Translations under genes and position numbers: made by a program | Origin: Flavobacteriaceae bacterium PS02334 | GTDB lineage: Bacteria > Bacteroidota > Bacteroidia > Flavobacteriales > Flavobacteriaceae | Reading direction: 5' to 3' | DNA: 64,000 bases | Assembly: GCA_029959295.1 (NCBI GenBank) | Contig: JASCOH010000005.1 | Coordinates: 186,001-250,000, forward strand | Shown: positions 26,964 to 34,775 of the stretch, one piece after another | Position numbering within the stretch: the stretch's first letter is position 1 | Layout: every line of letters starts with the position of its first letter | The notes under the pieces: generated by a model | Seen by the model: only the letters and a program-made list of their open reading frames with translations | Databases searched by the model: none | Told to the model about the DNA's origin: nothing

Positions 26964-28106
26964 ATGAAAATACAGCACCAAGTTATAATTTCTATCGGAA
27001 GCAATCAGGGCGAAAGGCTTGAAAACATTGAGAATTCCATTAAAATGGTTCATCAAGAAATCGGCACCGTGATTCGTGTTTCCAAGCTTTATGAAACGCC
27101 GTCTTGGGGTTTTGAAAGCGATGCATTTTATAATTGTGCGCTTTTGGTTCATACTTGTAAAGCTGCAGAAGAGGTTTTGCAAGGCATTTTTAAGGTAGAA
27201 GAAAAGCTTGGAAGAATTCGAAATTCGGGTGAAGGTTATCAAGCGCGAACCATTGATGTAGACATAATTTCTTTTGATGAAGAAATTATTGAAACTGAAA
27301 ATCTAATTGTCCCGCATCCGCGGATGCAAGATCGCAAGTTTGTGCTTCTGCCAATGAAAGATTTGAAAACAGATTTTGTACATCCAATTTTGAACAAGAA
27401 TATTTCTGAATTGATCAACCATTGCCAAGATGATTCGGAGTGTAAAATTGTTTCAGATTTAAAATCTCCAATTGCAAAATATACTTTTGACCGATTTAAT
27501 TACATCGCCATTGAAGGAAATATTGGCGCAGGAAAAACAACTTTGACGCACAAAATTGCCGAAGATTTTAATGCCAAAACAGTTTTGGAAGGTTTTGCAG
27601 ATAATCCGTTTTTGCCGAAATTTTACAAAGATCAGGCGCGATATGCCTTTCCGTTAGAAATGTCTTTTTTGGCCGATCGATATCAGCAATTATCGCATGA
27701 TTTGGCACAATTTGACTTGTTTAAAGATTTTATCGTAGCCGATTATCATATCTTTAAATCATTGATTTTTGCAAAAGTAACGCTTGGCGAAGACGAATAT
27801 CGCTTGTATAAAACGCTTTTTGATATAATTTACAAGGAAATGAAAAAGCCAGATTTGTATGTTTATTTATATCAAAATACAGAGCGACTTTTAGAAAATA
27901 TAAAACGCAGGGGAAGATCTTACGAACAAGAAATTCCAGCAGAATATTTAGATAAAATCAACCGAGGCTATTTAGATTATATAAAATCCCAAACGGATTT
28001 AAACGTATTAATAATCGATGTTTCGGAGAAAGATTTCGTAAAAAATCAAGAAGATTATTTAGCGATTTTGGAAGAAATTCAAAGCAACGCTTTTTTATCG
28101 CACTAA
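26964..28106 (+). CDS. folK: HPPK (FolK) fused to deoxynucleoside kinase
   Basis: A 380-residue two-domain enzyme. Residues about 5-135 are 6-hydroxymethyl-7,8-dihydropterin pyrophosphokinase of folate synthesis (SIGSNQGERLENI, YETPSWGF, and RTIDVDII with metal-binding Asp98 and Asp100). Residues about 178-376 are a deoxynucleoside kinase-like domain with P-loop GNIGAGKTT (185-193), EGFADNPFLPKFY, DRY and the lid KRRGRSYEQEI. The fusion links folate and deoxynucleotide salvage in one chain. It recurs in Bacteroidota. It converges on the T9SS type B gene with a 12-base overlap. Confidence 0.93.
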   Translation: MKIQHQVIISIGSNQGERLENIENSIKMVHQEIGTVIRVSKLYETPSWGFESDAFYNCALLVHTCKAAEEVLQGIFKVEEKLGRIRNSGEGYQARTIDVDIISFDEEIIETENLIVPHPRMQDRKFVLLPMKDLKTDFVHPILNKNISELINHCQDDSECKIVSDLKSPIAKYTFDRFNYIAIEGNIGAGKTTLTHKIAEDFNAKTVLEGFADNPFLPKFYKDQARYAFPLEMSFLADRYQQLSHDLAQFDLFKDFIVADYHIFKSLIFAKVTLGEDEYRLYKTLFDIIYKEMKKPDLYVYLYQNTERLLENIKRRGRSYEQEIPAEYLDKINRGYLDYIKSQTDLNVLIIDVSEKDFVKNQEDYLAILEEIQSNAFLSH

Positions 28107-30233
28107 CGAAAAATGGCCTTTCACTTCAGGAAGCGTTTCGTCGATTTTCAAGACATACCAATAATCAGTTGCCGGCAAGGTTTTTCCGTTTAAAGTTCCA
28201 TTCCAAATTGGATTTGAGCGACTCAATTGCGTAATCAGTTTTCCATATCGGTCAAAAATCGAAACTTTTGCTTGCGGATAAGATAACATTCCTTCCACAT
28301 TCCAGAAATCATTGTAAGAATCATTGTTTGGAGAAAAGAATTTTGGAGCAATAATCACAATGAATTTTTCTTTGTCGATGCCGCAATTATTTTTTACATA
28401 AGCCATATGCAGACCGCTTGAAACTTCCGTAAAAATATTTGAAACTTGATAATTTACGCCGTCAATTGAATATAAAAAATCGCCTTGATTAATTGTGTTT
28501 ATCGTAATTGTTCTTTCTTTAACTTTAATAGTGCTGATTTCTGGAATGGAAATTTCATTGACTGTAAAAGTTTTTGCAAACGAACAATTGTCGGTTGTTG
28601 TCATCGTAACGGTATAAATTCCAGCAGAATCAATATCTAAATATTCTGTAATTTCTCCGTCAGGCCAATCATATGCAACTCCGGTAATTCCTGCATGTAA
28701 ACGAATTGTACTGTTTTCGCATATCGAATTAATTTCATCACTCACATTTGGAACAGGAAAAACTGTTGCCGTAACCGCAGTTCTAGTTGGAGAAACACAG
28801 CCGTTATTTATGGCTTCCGCATAAAAAGTCGTGGTTGAATTTAAAGAGGGCGTATTAAAAGTACTTCCTGAACTGATTGCAGTACCGCCAGTCAAATTAG
28901 CAAACCACTGAATGTTTCCAACAGATGCCGTTGCTTCCAAAGTCACAGTTCCCGAATCGCAAATTGTTCCAGAAATTGAAGAAACTATACTCGGAATTTC
29001 ATTTATTGTTGCCGTGACCAAAGTTCTTGTCGATGTTGGACACAAATTGTTGTAAGCGTCAACATAATAAGGAGTAGTCGTGGAAATTGTCGGAGTTGTA
29101 AAAGTCGTTCCGGTTGCCAGAGGAATTCCGCCAGTCGCAACATCATACCAAGTTATTGTACCGCCAGAAGCTGTTGCTGTCAAAGTCATGCTTCCTGAAC
29201 CGCAAGCTGAATTTCCTGTGGTGTTTGTGATTTGAGGAATAAAAATTGTCGTGCTTGTTGAAATCTGTAAAACGGGGTCGCCAAGCGTTCCGCCATATTC
29301 CACGATATAGCCTTTTGGTTGGTAGTCTCCATTGGAATCACCGCCAAGTTTAAGATCATTCCAAGAGCCGGGAATTCCAACTCCAGGTGCTGTAATGTGT
29401 GCATAATCTTCGTCGTTGCCAGTGTTATTTGGTTCACCGTTATTCCAAAAAGCAAAACTTGGGGACGAACCGTTTGGACCGCCATTCCAGAAAACTTGTC
29501 CGTTTTCAGGACCTGAAGCCCATTTCCAAACGCCTTCTGTTTCTTCGTCCGTTCCAGCAATCCATCCGGTTCCAGAGGCTTGTTCTCCAATTAAAATTGC
29601 TTCATCCATTGCTGTTATTGTTGCCAAATACCCTTGTAATCCATAATATGTACTGGTTTCTGCAGCAGTTTTAGCGTTGGTCCAAGAAATACCCAGCGAG
29701 GGAATGTATTGGTAATAATGACCATTTGAAGGAAGATAATTTGCCTGGCCAACCGTAATCGAAAATGTTCGTGTTCCCGAAGGATTTGCATTATTATTCG
29801 AATAAACTACATCTTCAATCGCATTTACAAAATCGTCATAGGGAACAATTCCGCCAGTCGGATTTTGCAAAGTAAGTTTTCCGTTACTTTGATTCCACGA
29901 GCCAGTAATATTTGGGTGTGTCCCCGTCAATGTAAGTAAATCTTGCCCGTTGACATATCCAGAAGAAATTTGGATGTAAATTGCATTGGTTCCGATTTCT
30001 GTCGGATCATGTGTAATTGACATCGAAGTCACAATATTTACAGCGCTTCCTGCACAATACATTTGATTTCCTGTTGCAGAAAGAATTGGCGCTGTAGCCA
30101 AAATAGAATTGAAATTTTTACTTAAAATAAAAGGTAGCGGATTTCTGTCTATTGGATTTGCATTTAATACAATATGAGAAAAAATAACAAAAAACAGTAG
30201 TGAAATTTTATAAGGGAAACACAAATTATTCAT
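28095..30233 (-). CDS. T9SS type B sorting-domain protein with C-type lectin domain
   Basis: A 712-residue exported protein. A signal peptide (about 1-25) is followed by a Ser/Thr-rich region, then a C-type lectin-like domain (about 171-314) with WIAGTDEETEGVWKW, the calcium/sugar motif EPN (267-269) and WND (291-293). Two or three Ig-like repeats follow (FTTPTISTTTPYYVDAYNN; FNTPSLNSTTTFYAEAINN). The C-terminal gliding/CHU_C type B sorting domain (about 630-712) starts FFSPNNDSYNDFW. I infer surface display or secretion by T9SS and possible glycan binding. Type B substrates usually need a dedicated SprF-like partner, none of which is encoded here. Confidence 0.9.
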   Translation of the reverse strand: MNNLCFPYKISLLFFVIFSHIVLNANPIDRNPLPFILSKNFNSILATAPILSATGNQMYCAGSAVNIVTSMSITHDPTEIGTNAIYIQISSGYVNGQDLLTLTGTHPNITGSWNQSNGKLTLQNPTGGIVPYDDFVNAIEDVVYSNNNANPSGTRTFSITVGQANYLPSNGHYYQYIPSLGISWTNAKTAAETSTYYGLQGYLATITAMDEAILIGEQASGTGWIAGTDEETEGVWKWASGPENGQVFWNGGPNGSSPSFAFWNNGEPNNTGNDEDYAHITAPGVGIPGSWNDLKLGGDSNGDYQPKGYIVEYGGTLGDPVLQISTSTTIFIPQITNTTGNSACGSGSMTLTATASGGTITWYDVATGGIPLATGTTFTTPTISTTTPYYVDAYNNLCPTSTRTLVTATINEIPSIVSSISGTICDSGTVTLEATASVGNIQWFANLTGGTAISSGSTFNTPSLNSTTTFYAEAINNGCVSPTRTAVTATVFPVPNVSDEINSICENSTIRLHAGITGVAYDWPDGEITEYLDIDSAGIYTVTMTTTDNCSFAKTFTVNEISIPEISTIKVKERTITINTINQGDFLYSIDGVNYQVSNIFTEVSSGLHMAYVKNNCGIDKEKFIVIIAPKFFSPNNDSYNDFWNVEGMLSYPQAKVSIFDRYGKLITQLSRSNPIWNGTLNGKTLPATDYWYVLKIDETLPEVKGHFSLVR

Positions 30234-30278
30234 TCGCTAAAAGTATTTAAATTTCTGAATAATTCCAATGCGAATTCC

Positions 30279-30809
30279 TTAAAAACGAAGCTTTTGGAAT
30301 AAATCCCAAACTACGATTCCAGCACTTACCGAAATATTTAGTGAATGTTTTGTTCCTAACTGCGGAATTTCAATCACGCCATCGCAAATCGCAACGGCTT
30401 CCTGAGAAACACCTTTGACTTCGTTTCCAAAAACCAACGCGTATTTTTTATTTTCTTCCGGAGAAAAATTTTGGAGAAAAATCGAATTTTCCACTTGCTC
30501 AATAGCCAAAACTGAAATGTTTTCCTGCTTTAAATTTTGGATAACTTCCAAAACATCTTTGGCATATTCCCAAGAAACAGTTTCTGTCGCGCCCAAAGCA
30601 GTTTTGTGAATTTCCTTATTCGGAGGAACTGCAGTAATTCCGCACAAATAAATCTTCTCGATTAAAAACGCATCTGCCGTTCTGAAAACCGAACCGATGT
30701 TGTGCAAACTTCTGATATCGTCCAAGATAATGATGATTGGCGTTTTGTCGGCTTGCTTAAAATCTTCGACGGTTTTTCTTTCAAGTTCACTGTTGGCAAG
30801 TTTTCTCAT
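30279..30809 (-). CDS. TrmH/SpoU family RNA methyltransferase (SPOUT)
   Basis: A 176-residue SAM-dependent 2'-O-ribose methyltransferase of the knotted SPOUT fold. Motif 1 NIGSVFRTADAF, motif 2 LVFGNEVKGVS and motif 3 EIPQLGTKHSLNISVSAGI are all intact. It lacks the N-terminal substrate-binding domain of RlmB types, so it is a minimal form. Whether the target is tRNA or rRNA cannot be read. It is divergent from mutS, with a 65-base gap. Confidence 0.93.
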   Translation of the reverse strand: MRKLANSELERKTVEDFKQADKTPIIIILDDIRSLHNIGSVFRTADAFLIEKIYLCGITAVPPNKEIHKTALGATETVSWEYAKDVLEVIQNLKQENISVLAIEQVENSIFLQNFSPEENKKYALVFGNEVKGVSQEAVAICDGVIEIPQLGTKHSLNISVSAGIVVWDLFQKLRF

Positions 30810-30846
30810 AAATGCGGATGCAATAATTTTAGTTTTTTTACTTTAG

Positions 30847-30854
30847 CAAAAATA
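30847..30854 (-). promoter_or_regulatory. Candidate -7 element for the SPOUT methyltransferase
   Basis: TATTTTTG on the minus strand matches TAnnTTTG, 37 bases upstream of the ATG at 30809. Confidence 0.42.
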
Positions 30855-30874
30855 ATTTAAAATTCCGAAATCCC

Positions 30875-33481
30875 TTGGCCTCGAAAGATAAAACTCCCAA
30901 AGAAACGCCTTTAATGAAGCAATACAACGAAATCAAAAGGAAATATCCTGATGCTTGCCTGTTGTTTAGAGTCGGAGATTTTTACGAAACCTTTGGTGAA
31001 GATGCCGTTCGCGCGTCGAAAATCCTCGGAATTACGTTGACAAAAAGAGGCGCGGGTTCTGAAACCGAGACGGCTTTGGCTGGTTTTCCACATCATTCTA
31101 TTAATACCTATTTGCCAAAATTGGTAAAAGCCGGACTTCGTGTTGCGATTTGCGACCAACTTGAAGATCCAAAAATGACCAAAACCATCGTGAAACGTGG
31201 CGTAACCGAATTGGTGACTCCAGGAGTTTCTATGAATGATGAGGTTTTGCAATCCAAATCAAATAATTTCTTGGCGTCGATTTACTTCGGAAAAAGAATC
31301 ATCGGAATTTCGTTTTTGGATGTTTCCACCGGAGAATTTTTGACCGCACAAGGAAATGAAGAATATATCGATAAGTTGCTCCAAAATTTCAGTCCGAGTG
31401 AAGTTTTGGTTCCAAAGCAAAACAAGGGCGATTTTAAGGAAGCTTTTGGTGAAGATTACCACAGTTTTTACTTAGAAGATTGGATTTACAAGGAAGATTA
31501 TGCTTTTGAAACGCTTACTAATCATTTCCAAACCAACTCATTAAAAGGTTTTGGAATTGAAGAATTGCAAGAAGGAATCATTGCTTCGGGAGCGATTTTG
31601 TATTATTTGGGAGAAACGCAACATAATAAAGTACAACATATTACTGCAATTCAGAGAATTGCGGAAGACGCATACGTTTGGATGGACCGATTTACGATTC
31701 GAAATTTAGAATTGTATCACAGTTATAATCCGAATGCGGTGACGCTTTTGGACGTGATTGACAGAACGCTTTCGCCAATGGGAGGAAGACTTTTGAAACG
31801 CTGGCTGGCTTTGCCGTTGAAAGATTTGCATAAAATTCAAGGGCGTCACAACGTAGTTTCGTACTTGAAAGAAAATCCGGATGTCTTAAAAAGTATTCAA
31901 TATCAGATAAAACAGATTTCTGATTTGGAACGTTTGATTTCTAAAATTGCTACCGGAAAAGTTTCTCCAAGGGAAGTTGTGTATTTGAAAGATTCCTTGG
32001 ATGCCATAATTCCGATAAAATCGTTGGCTTTGGAAAGTAAAAACGAAGCGGTAAAAATCATCGGAGATAGTCTGCACAGTTGTGATTTATTACGAGAAAA
32101 AATCAAGACGACATTGAATCCAGATTCGCCTGTTTCTATCAACAAAGGAAATGCGATTGCTCGTGGCGTTCATCCTGAATTGGACGAATTGCGCGATATT
32201 TCTAACACTGGAAAAGAATATTTGGAAGGAATTGAAAAGCGTGAATCTGAGAAAACAGGAATTTCTTCGTTGAAAATTTCGTTTAATAATGTCTTCGGAT
32301 ATTACATCGAAGTTCGAAATACGCACAAAGATAAAGTTCCGGCAGAATGGATCAGAAAGCAGACTTTGGTCAATGCCGAACGTTACATTACGGAAGAATT
32401 AAAAGAATACGAATCAAAAATTTTAGGAGCAGAAGAGAAAATCCATCAGTTGGAAAGTCAGCTTTTTGAGCAATTGGTGGTTTGGATTTCTACGTATATC
32501 AAGCCAGTTCAGCTGAATGCAAATTTGGTGGCGCAGTTGGATTGCCTGACTTCGTTCACGCAACTGGCGAATGAAAATAACTATGTCTGCCCGATTTTAG
32601 ACGATACTTTTGAATTGGAAATCAAAAACGGACGCCATCCGGTGATTGAAAAACAATTACCTGTTGGAGTTCCATATATTGCGAATGACGTTTATTTAGA
32701 CAGAGAAACCCAGCAATTGATTATGATTACAGGGCCGAATATGTCAGGTAAATCGGCAATCTTGCGACAAACGGCTTTGATTGTTTTATTGGCACAGATG
32801 GGAAGTTTTGTTCCTGCGGAAAGCGTTCGAATGGGAATCATTGACAAGATTTTTACCAGAGTAGGAGCTTCCGATAATATTTCGATGGGTGAATCTACTT
32901 TTATGGTGGAAATGAACGAAACGGCTTCCATCTTGAATAATTTATCGGATAGAAGTTTGGTTTTATTGGATGAAATTGGTCGAGGAACAAGTACGTATGA
33001 CGGAATTTCCATAGCGTGGGCAATTGCCGAATATTTGCACGAACATCCGGGAAGGCCGAAAACATTGTTTGCGACGCATTATCATGAATTGAACGAAATG
33101 AGCGATATTTTGGAACGAATCCAGAATTATAATGTTTCGGTAAAAGAATTAAAAGACAACGTTTTGTTTATCCGAAAATTGGTAAAAGGCGGAAGTGCTC
33201 ACAGTTTCGGAATTCACGTAGCAAAAATGGCGGGAATGCCACAAACGGTAATTCAGAAAGCACAAAAACTTCTGAAGAAACTAGAAAAAGATCATTCAGG
33301 TGAAGCTTTGAACGGAATCAAATCTGAAAAAGACGATATGCAAATGAGCTTTTTCAATCTTGATGATCCGCTTTTGGAAGAGATAAAAGAGGAAATTTTA
33401 AGTTTAGATATCAATACTTTGACCCCAGTGGAAGCTTTGATGAAGCTGAATGAAATCAAAAGAATGCTGACGAAGAAGTAA
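30875..33481 (+). CDS. mutS: DNA mismatch repair protein MutS
   Basis: Recognises mismatches and small loops and recruits MutL. It is 868 residues from a TTG start at 30875. With this start the mismatch wedge GDFYE falls at Phe36-x-Glu38, the same numbering as E. coli MutS, and the conserved KETPLMKQY region is kept. The first in-frame ATG (Met14) would trim it. Also visible are the Walker [22 protein letters not shown], Walker [17 protein letters not shown] and FATHYHEL. No mutL is nearby. Confidence 0.96.
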   Translation: MASKDKTPKETPLMKQYNEIKRKYPDACLLFRVGDFYETFGEDAVRASKILGITLTKRGAGSETETALAGFPHHSINTYLPKLVKAGLRVAICDQLEDPKMTKTIVKRGVTELVTPGVSMNDEVLQSKSNNFLASIYFGKRIIGISFLDVSTGEFLTAQGNEEYIDKLLQNFSPSEVLVPKQNKGDFKEAFGEDYHSFYLEDWIYKEDYAFETLTNHFQTNSLKGFGIEELQEGIIASGAILYYLGETQHNKVQHITAIQRIAEDAYVWMDRFTIRNLELYHSYNPNAVTLLDVIDRTLSPMGGRLLKRWLALPLKDLHKIQGRHNVVSYLKENPDVLKSIQYQIKQISDLERLISKIATGKVSPREVVYLKDSLDAIIPIKSLALESKNEAVKIIGDSLHSCDLLREKIKTTLNPDSPVSINKGNAIARGVHPELDELRDISNTGKEYLEGIEKRESEKTGISSLKISFNNVFGYYIEVRNTHKDKVPAEWIRKQTLVNAERYITEELKEYESKILGAEEKIHQLESQLFEQLVVWISTYIKPVQLNANLVAQLDCLTSFTQLANENNYVCPILDDTFELEIKNGRHPVIEKQLPVGVPYIANDVYLDRETQQLIMITGPNMSGKSAILRQTALIVLLAQMGSFVPAESVRMGIIDKIFTRVGASDNISMGESTFMVEMNETASILNNLSDRSLVLLDEIGRGTSTYDGISIAWAIAEYLHEHPGRPKTLFATHYHELNEMSDILERIQNYNVSVKELKDNVLFIRKLVKGGSAHSFGIHVAKMAGMPQTVIQKAQKLLKKLEKDHSGEALNGIKSEKDDMQMSFFNLDDPLLEEIKEEILSLDINTLTPVEALMKLNEIKRMLTKK

Positions 33482-33546
33482 TTTGGTTTTAAAGAATACG
33501 TTATCAGAAAGTTATATTTTTTATTCAATTTTTTTCTCGAAAGTAC

Positions 33547-33576
33547 TTGTGTAATTGAATTAATGTATTAAATTTG
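33547..33576 (+). promoter_or_regulatory. Promoter of the tRNA-Gly/tRNA-Leu unit
   Basis: TTG (33547-33549), a 19-base spacer, then TAAATTTG (33569-33576): a full Bacteroidota -33/-7 pair. It lies about 46 bases before the mature tRNA-Gly. Confidence 0.65.
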
Positions 33577-33622
33577 CATCCGCAATACGGTTCAAGTGTT
33601 GTCGTTCTTACAAATAGAAAAT

Positions 33623-33695
33623 GCGAAAATAGCTCAGTTGGTAGAGCGCGACCTTGCCAAGGTCGAGGTCGCGGGTTCGAGCCCCGTTTTTCGCT
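33623..33695 (+). tRNA. tRNA-Gly (GCC)
   Basis: A 73-nt cloverleaf: acceptor GCGAAAA/TTTTCGC, D arm GCTC...GAGC, anticodon stem CGACC/GGTCG with loop TTGCCAA (anticodon GCC), T loop TTCGAGC, discriminator T. CCA is not encoded. tRNA-Leu follows 29 bases later. Confidence 0.97.
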
Positions 33696-33724
33696 CAACA
33701 TCTTTTACTACTTTTAAGTAGAAT

Positions 33725-33810
33725 GCTCGGATGGTGAAATTGGTAGACACGCTGGACTTAAAATCCAGTGAACAGCAATGTTCGTGCGGGTTCAAGTCCC
33801 GCTCTGAGTA
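33725..33810 (+). tRNA. tRNA-Leu (TAA)
   Basis: An 86-nt class II tRNA with a long variable arm. Acceptor GCTCGGA/TCTGAGT, anticodon stem CTGGA/TCCAG with loop CTTAAAA (anticodon TAA), T stem GCGGG/CCCGC, discriminator A. Shares the transcription unit with tRNA-Gly(GCC). Confidence 0.96.
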
Positions 33811-33811
33811 C

Positions 33812-33845
33812 AAAAGCTCGTAATGAAAATTACGGGCTTTTTTTA
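33812..33845 (+). terminator. Terminator after tRNA-Leu
   Basis: AAAGCTCGTAAT pairs with ATTACGGGCTTT around GAAA, followed by a T-run. Confidence 0.85.
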
Positions 33846-33883
33846 TTTGCAATAATTTCTAGAATAAAAAATTACAAAACTTT

Positions 33884-34231
33884 ATGGGTGCATTTGTTAT
33901 TACTAAAAAAGATGAAGATCATTATAAGTTCGTTTATACATCTAGAAAAGGCAAGATCGTGTTTTCGAGCTCGTCTTATGAATTAAAAATGGATATTGAA
34001 GAAGATATTGAGCTAATTAAAAAAAATGCAGAAACGGCTTTCTGTATGAAGTTTAAAACCTCAAGCGGGAAGTTTTTTTACAGGCTTATCATTAATGACA
34101 AAGTATATGCGACAAGCAGAAAATTCAATACGGTTTTGCGTCTTGAAAAAGGAGTTGCTGAAGTGCGACTTTATGTCCCAAAAGCAGAAACTCTTGATTT
34201 TACCGGTGCAGATATTTTCGCAGATTTATAG
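33884..34231 (+). CDS. YegP-like DUF1508 domain protein
   Basis: A 115-residue small cytoplasmic protein. The N-terminal half (YKFVYTSRKGKIVFSSSSYE, about 14-33) matches the DUF1508/YegP unit, which normally reads FxFxLKAANGQVILxS and is often duplicated. A second, weaker copy can be seen in the C-terminal half (SGKFFYRLIINDKVYATSRKF). Function is unknown. It is followed by a terminator shared with the convergent lipoprotein gene. Confidence 0.75.
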   Translation: MGAFVITKKDEDHYKFVYTSRKGKIVFSSSSYELKMDIEEDIELIKKNAETAFCMKFKTSSGKFFYRLIINDKVYATSRKFNTVLRLEKGVAEVRLYVPKAETLDFTGADIFADL

Positions 34232-34255
34232 ACTTTCAATTTTTGAATTTTAGGC

Positions 34256-34290
34256 ATAAAAAAACCCCGCTAAAAGCGAGGTTATTTTTT
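34256..34290. terminator. Bidirectional terminator between YegP-like and lipoprotein genes
   Basis: AACCCCGC (34263-34270) pairs with GCGAGGTT (34275-34282) with one mismatch, flanked by A and T runs. Confidence 0.82.
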
Positions 34291-34304
34291 TACTCTTTTG
34301 CTAA

Positions 34305-34523
34305 TTATTGTTTAGCTGGAGTTTCAGTTTTAACTTCTTCAGTTTTAACTTCTTCAGTTTTAACTGTGTCAGCAACTGGAGCAGCTTCTTCAACTGGAGC
34401 AACTTCTTCAACTGGAGTTTCAGTAGTTGTAGTTTCAGTTGTAGTTTCTTCTTTTGCAGTTTCTTTACAAGAAACGAAAGCCAATGTAGCAACAAGAGCT
34501 AAGCTTAATACGATTTTTTTCAT
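34305..34523 (-). CDS. Small low-complexity lipoprotein
   Basis: A 72-residue predicted lipoprotein. The signal peptide MKKIVLSLALVATLAFVSC gives a lipobox with Cys19. The mature 53 residues are almost only Thr, Glu, Val, Ala and Pro, with short tandem units (VKTEE twice; PVEEVAP/PVEEAAP; TTTET). A strong -7 box and terminator frame it, so it is a real gene despite its composition. The function is unknown; a flexible, acidic, membrane-tethered peptide is inferred. No homologous domain is recognised. Confidence 0.8.
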   Translation of the reverse strand: MKKIVLSLALVATLAFVSCKETAKEETTTETTTTETPVEEVAPVEEAAPVADTVKTEEVKTEEVKTETPAKQ

Positions 34524-34559
34524 CTTACTAAATTATAAAGGTTAATTATTAATTCGGAG

Positions 34560-34567
34560 CAAAGATA
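34560..34567 (-). promoter_or_regulatory. Candidate -7 element for the small lipoprotein
   Basis: TATCTTTG on the minus strand matches TAnnTTTG, 36 bases upstream of the ATG at 34523. Confidence 0.48.
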
Positions 34568-34775
34568 TAAATTTTTTAATATCTTAAAATATTTAAAGGA
34601 ATTTTTTTTAAAGTTTTTTTGCATGCAACAATTCAATGAAATCAAGTGTTTTAGCGGGTTTTGTTCTTTGATAAAACCAACTTTGAATGTCTGATCAAGT
34701 CTTACTTTATTAATTTCTAAAAATAAGGCGCTAAGTTTTCGCTAATTCTGAAATTTTTAATGTGAAAAATGTCAA

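Noticed and set aside
29186-29590. 134-codon open frame inside the C-type lectin gene
   Set aside because: Same strand, different frame of a well-supported protein with signal peptide, lectin and sorting domains; no sign of a frameshift.
34243-34545. 100-codon open frame opposite the small lipoprotein
   Set aside because: Mirror of the repetitive Thr/Glu/Val codons. The minus-strand frame has the lipobox, promoter and terminator.
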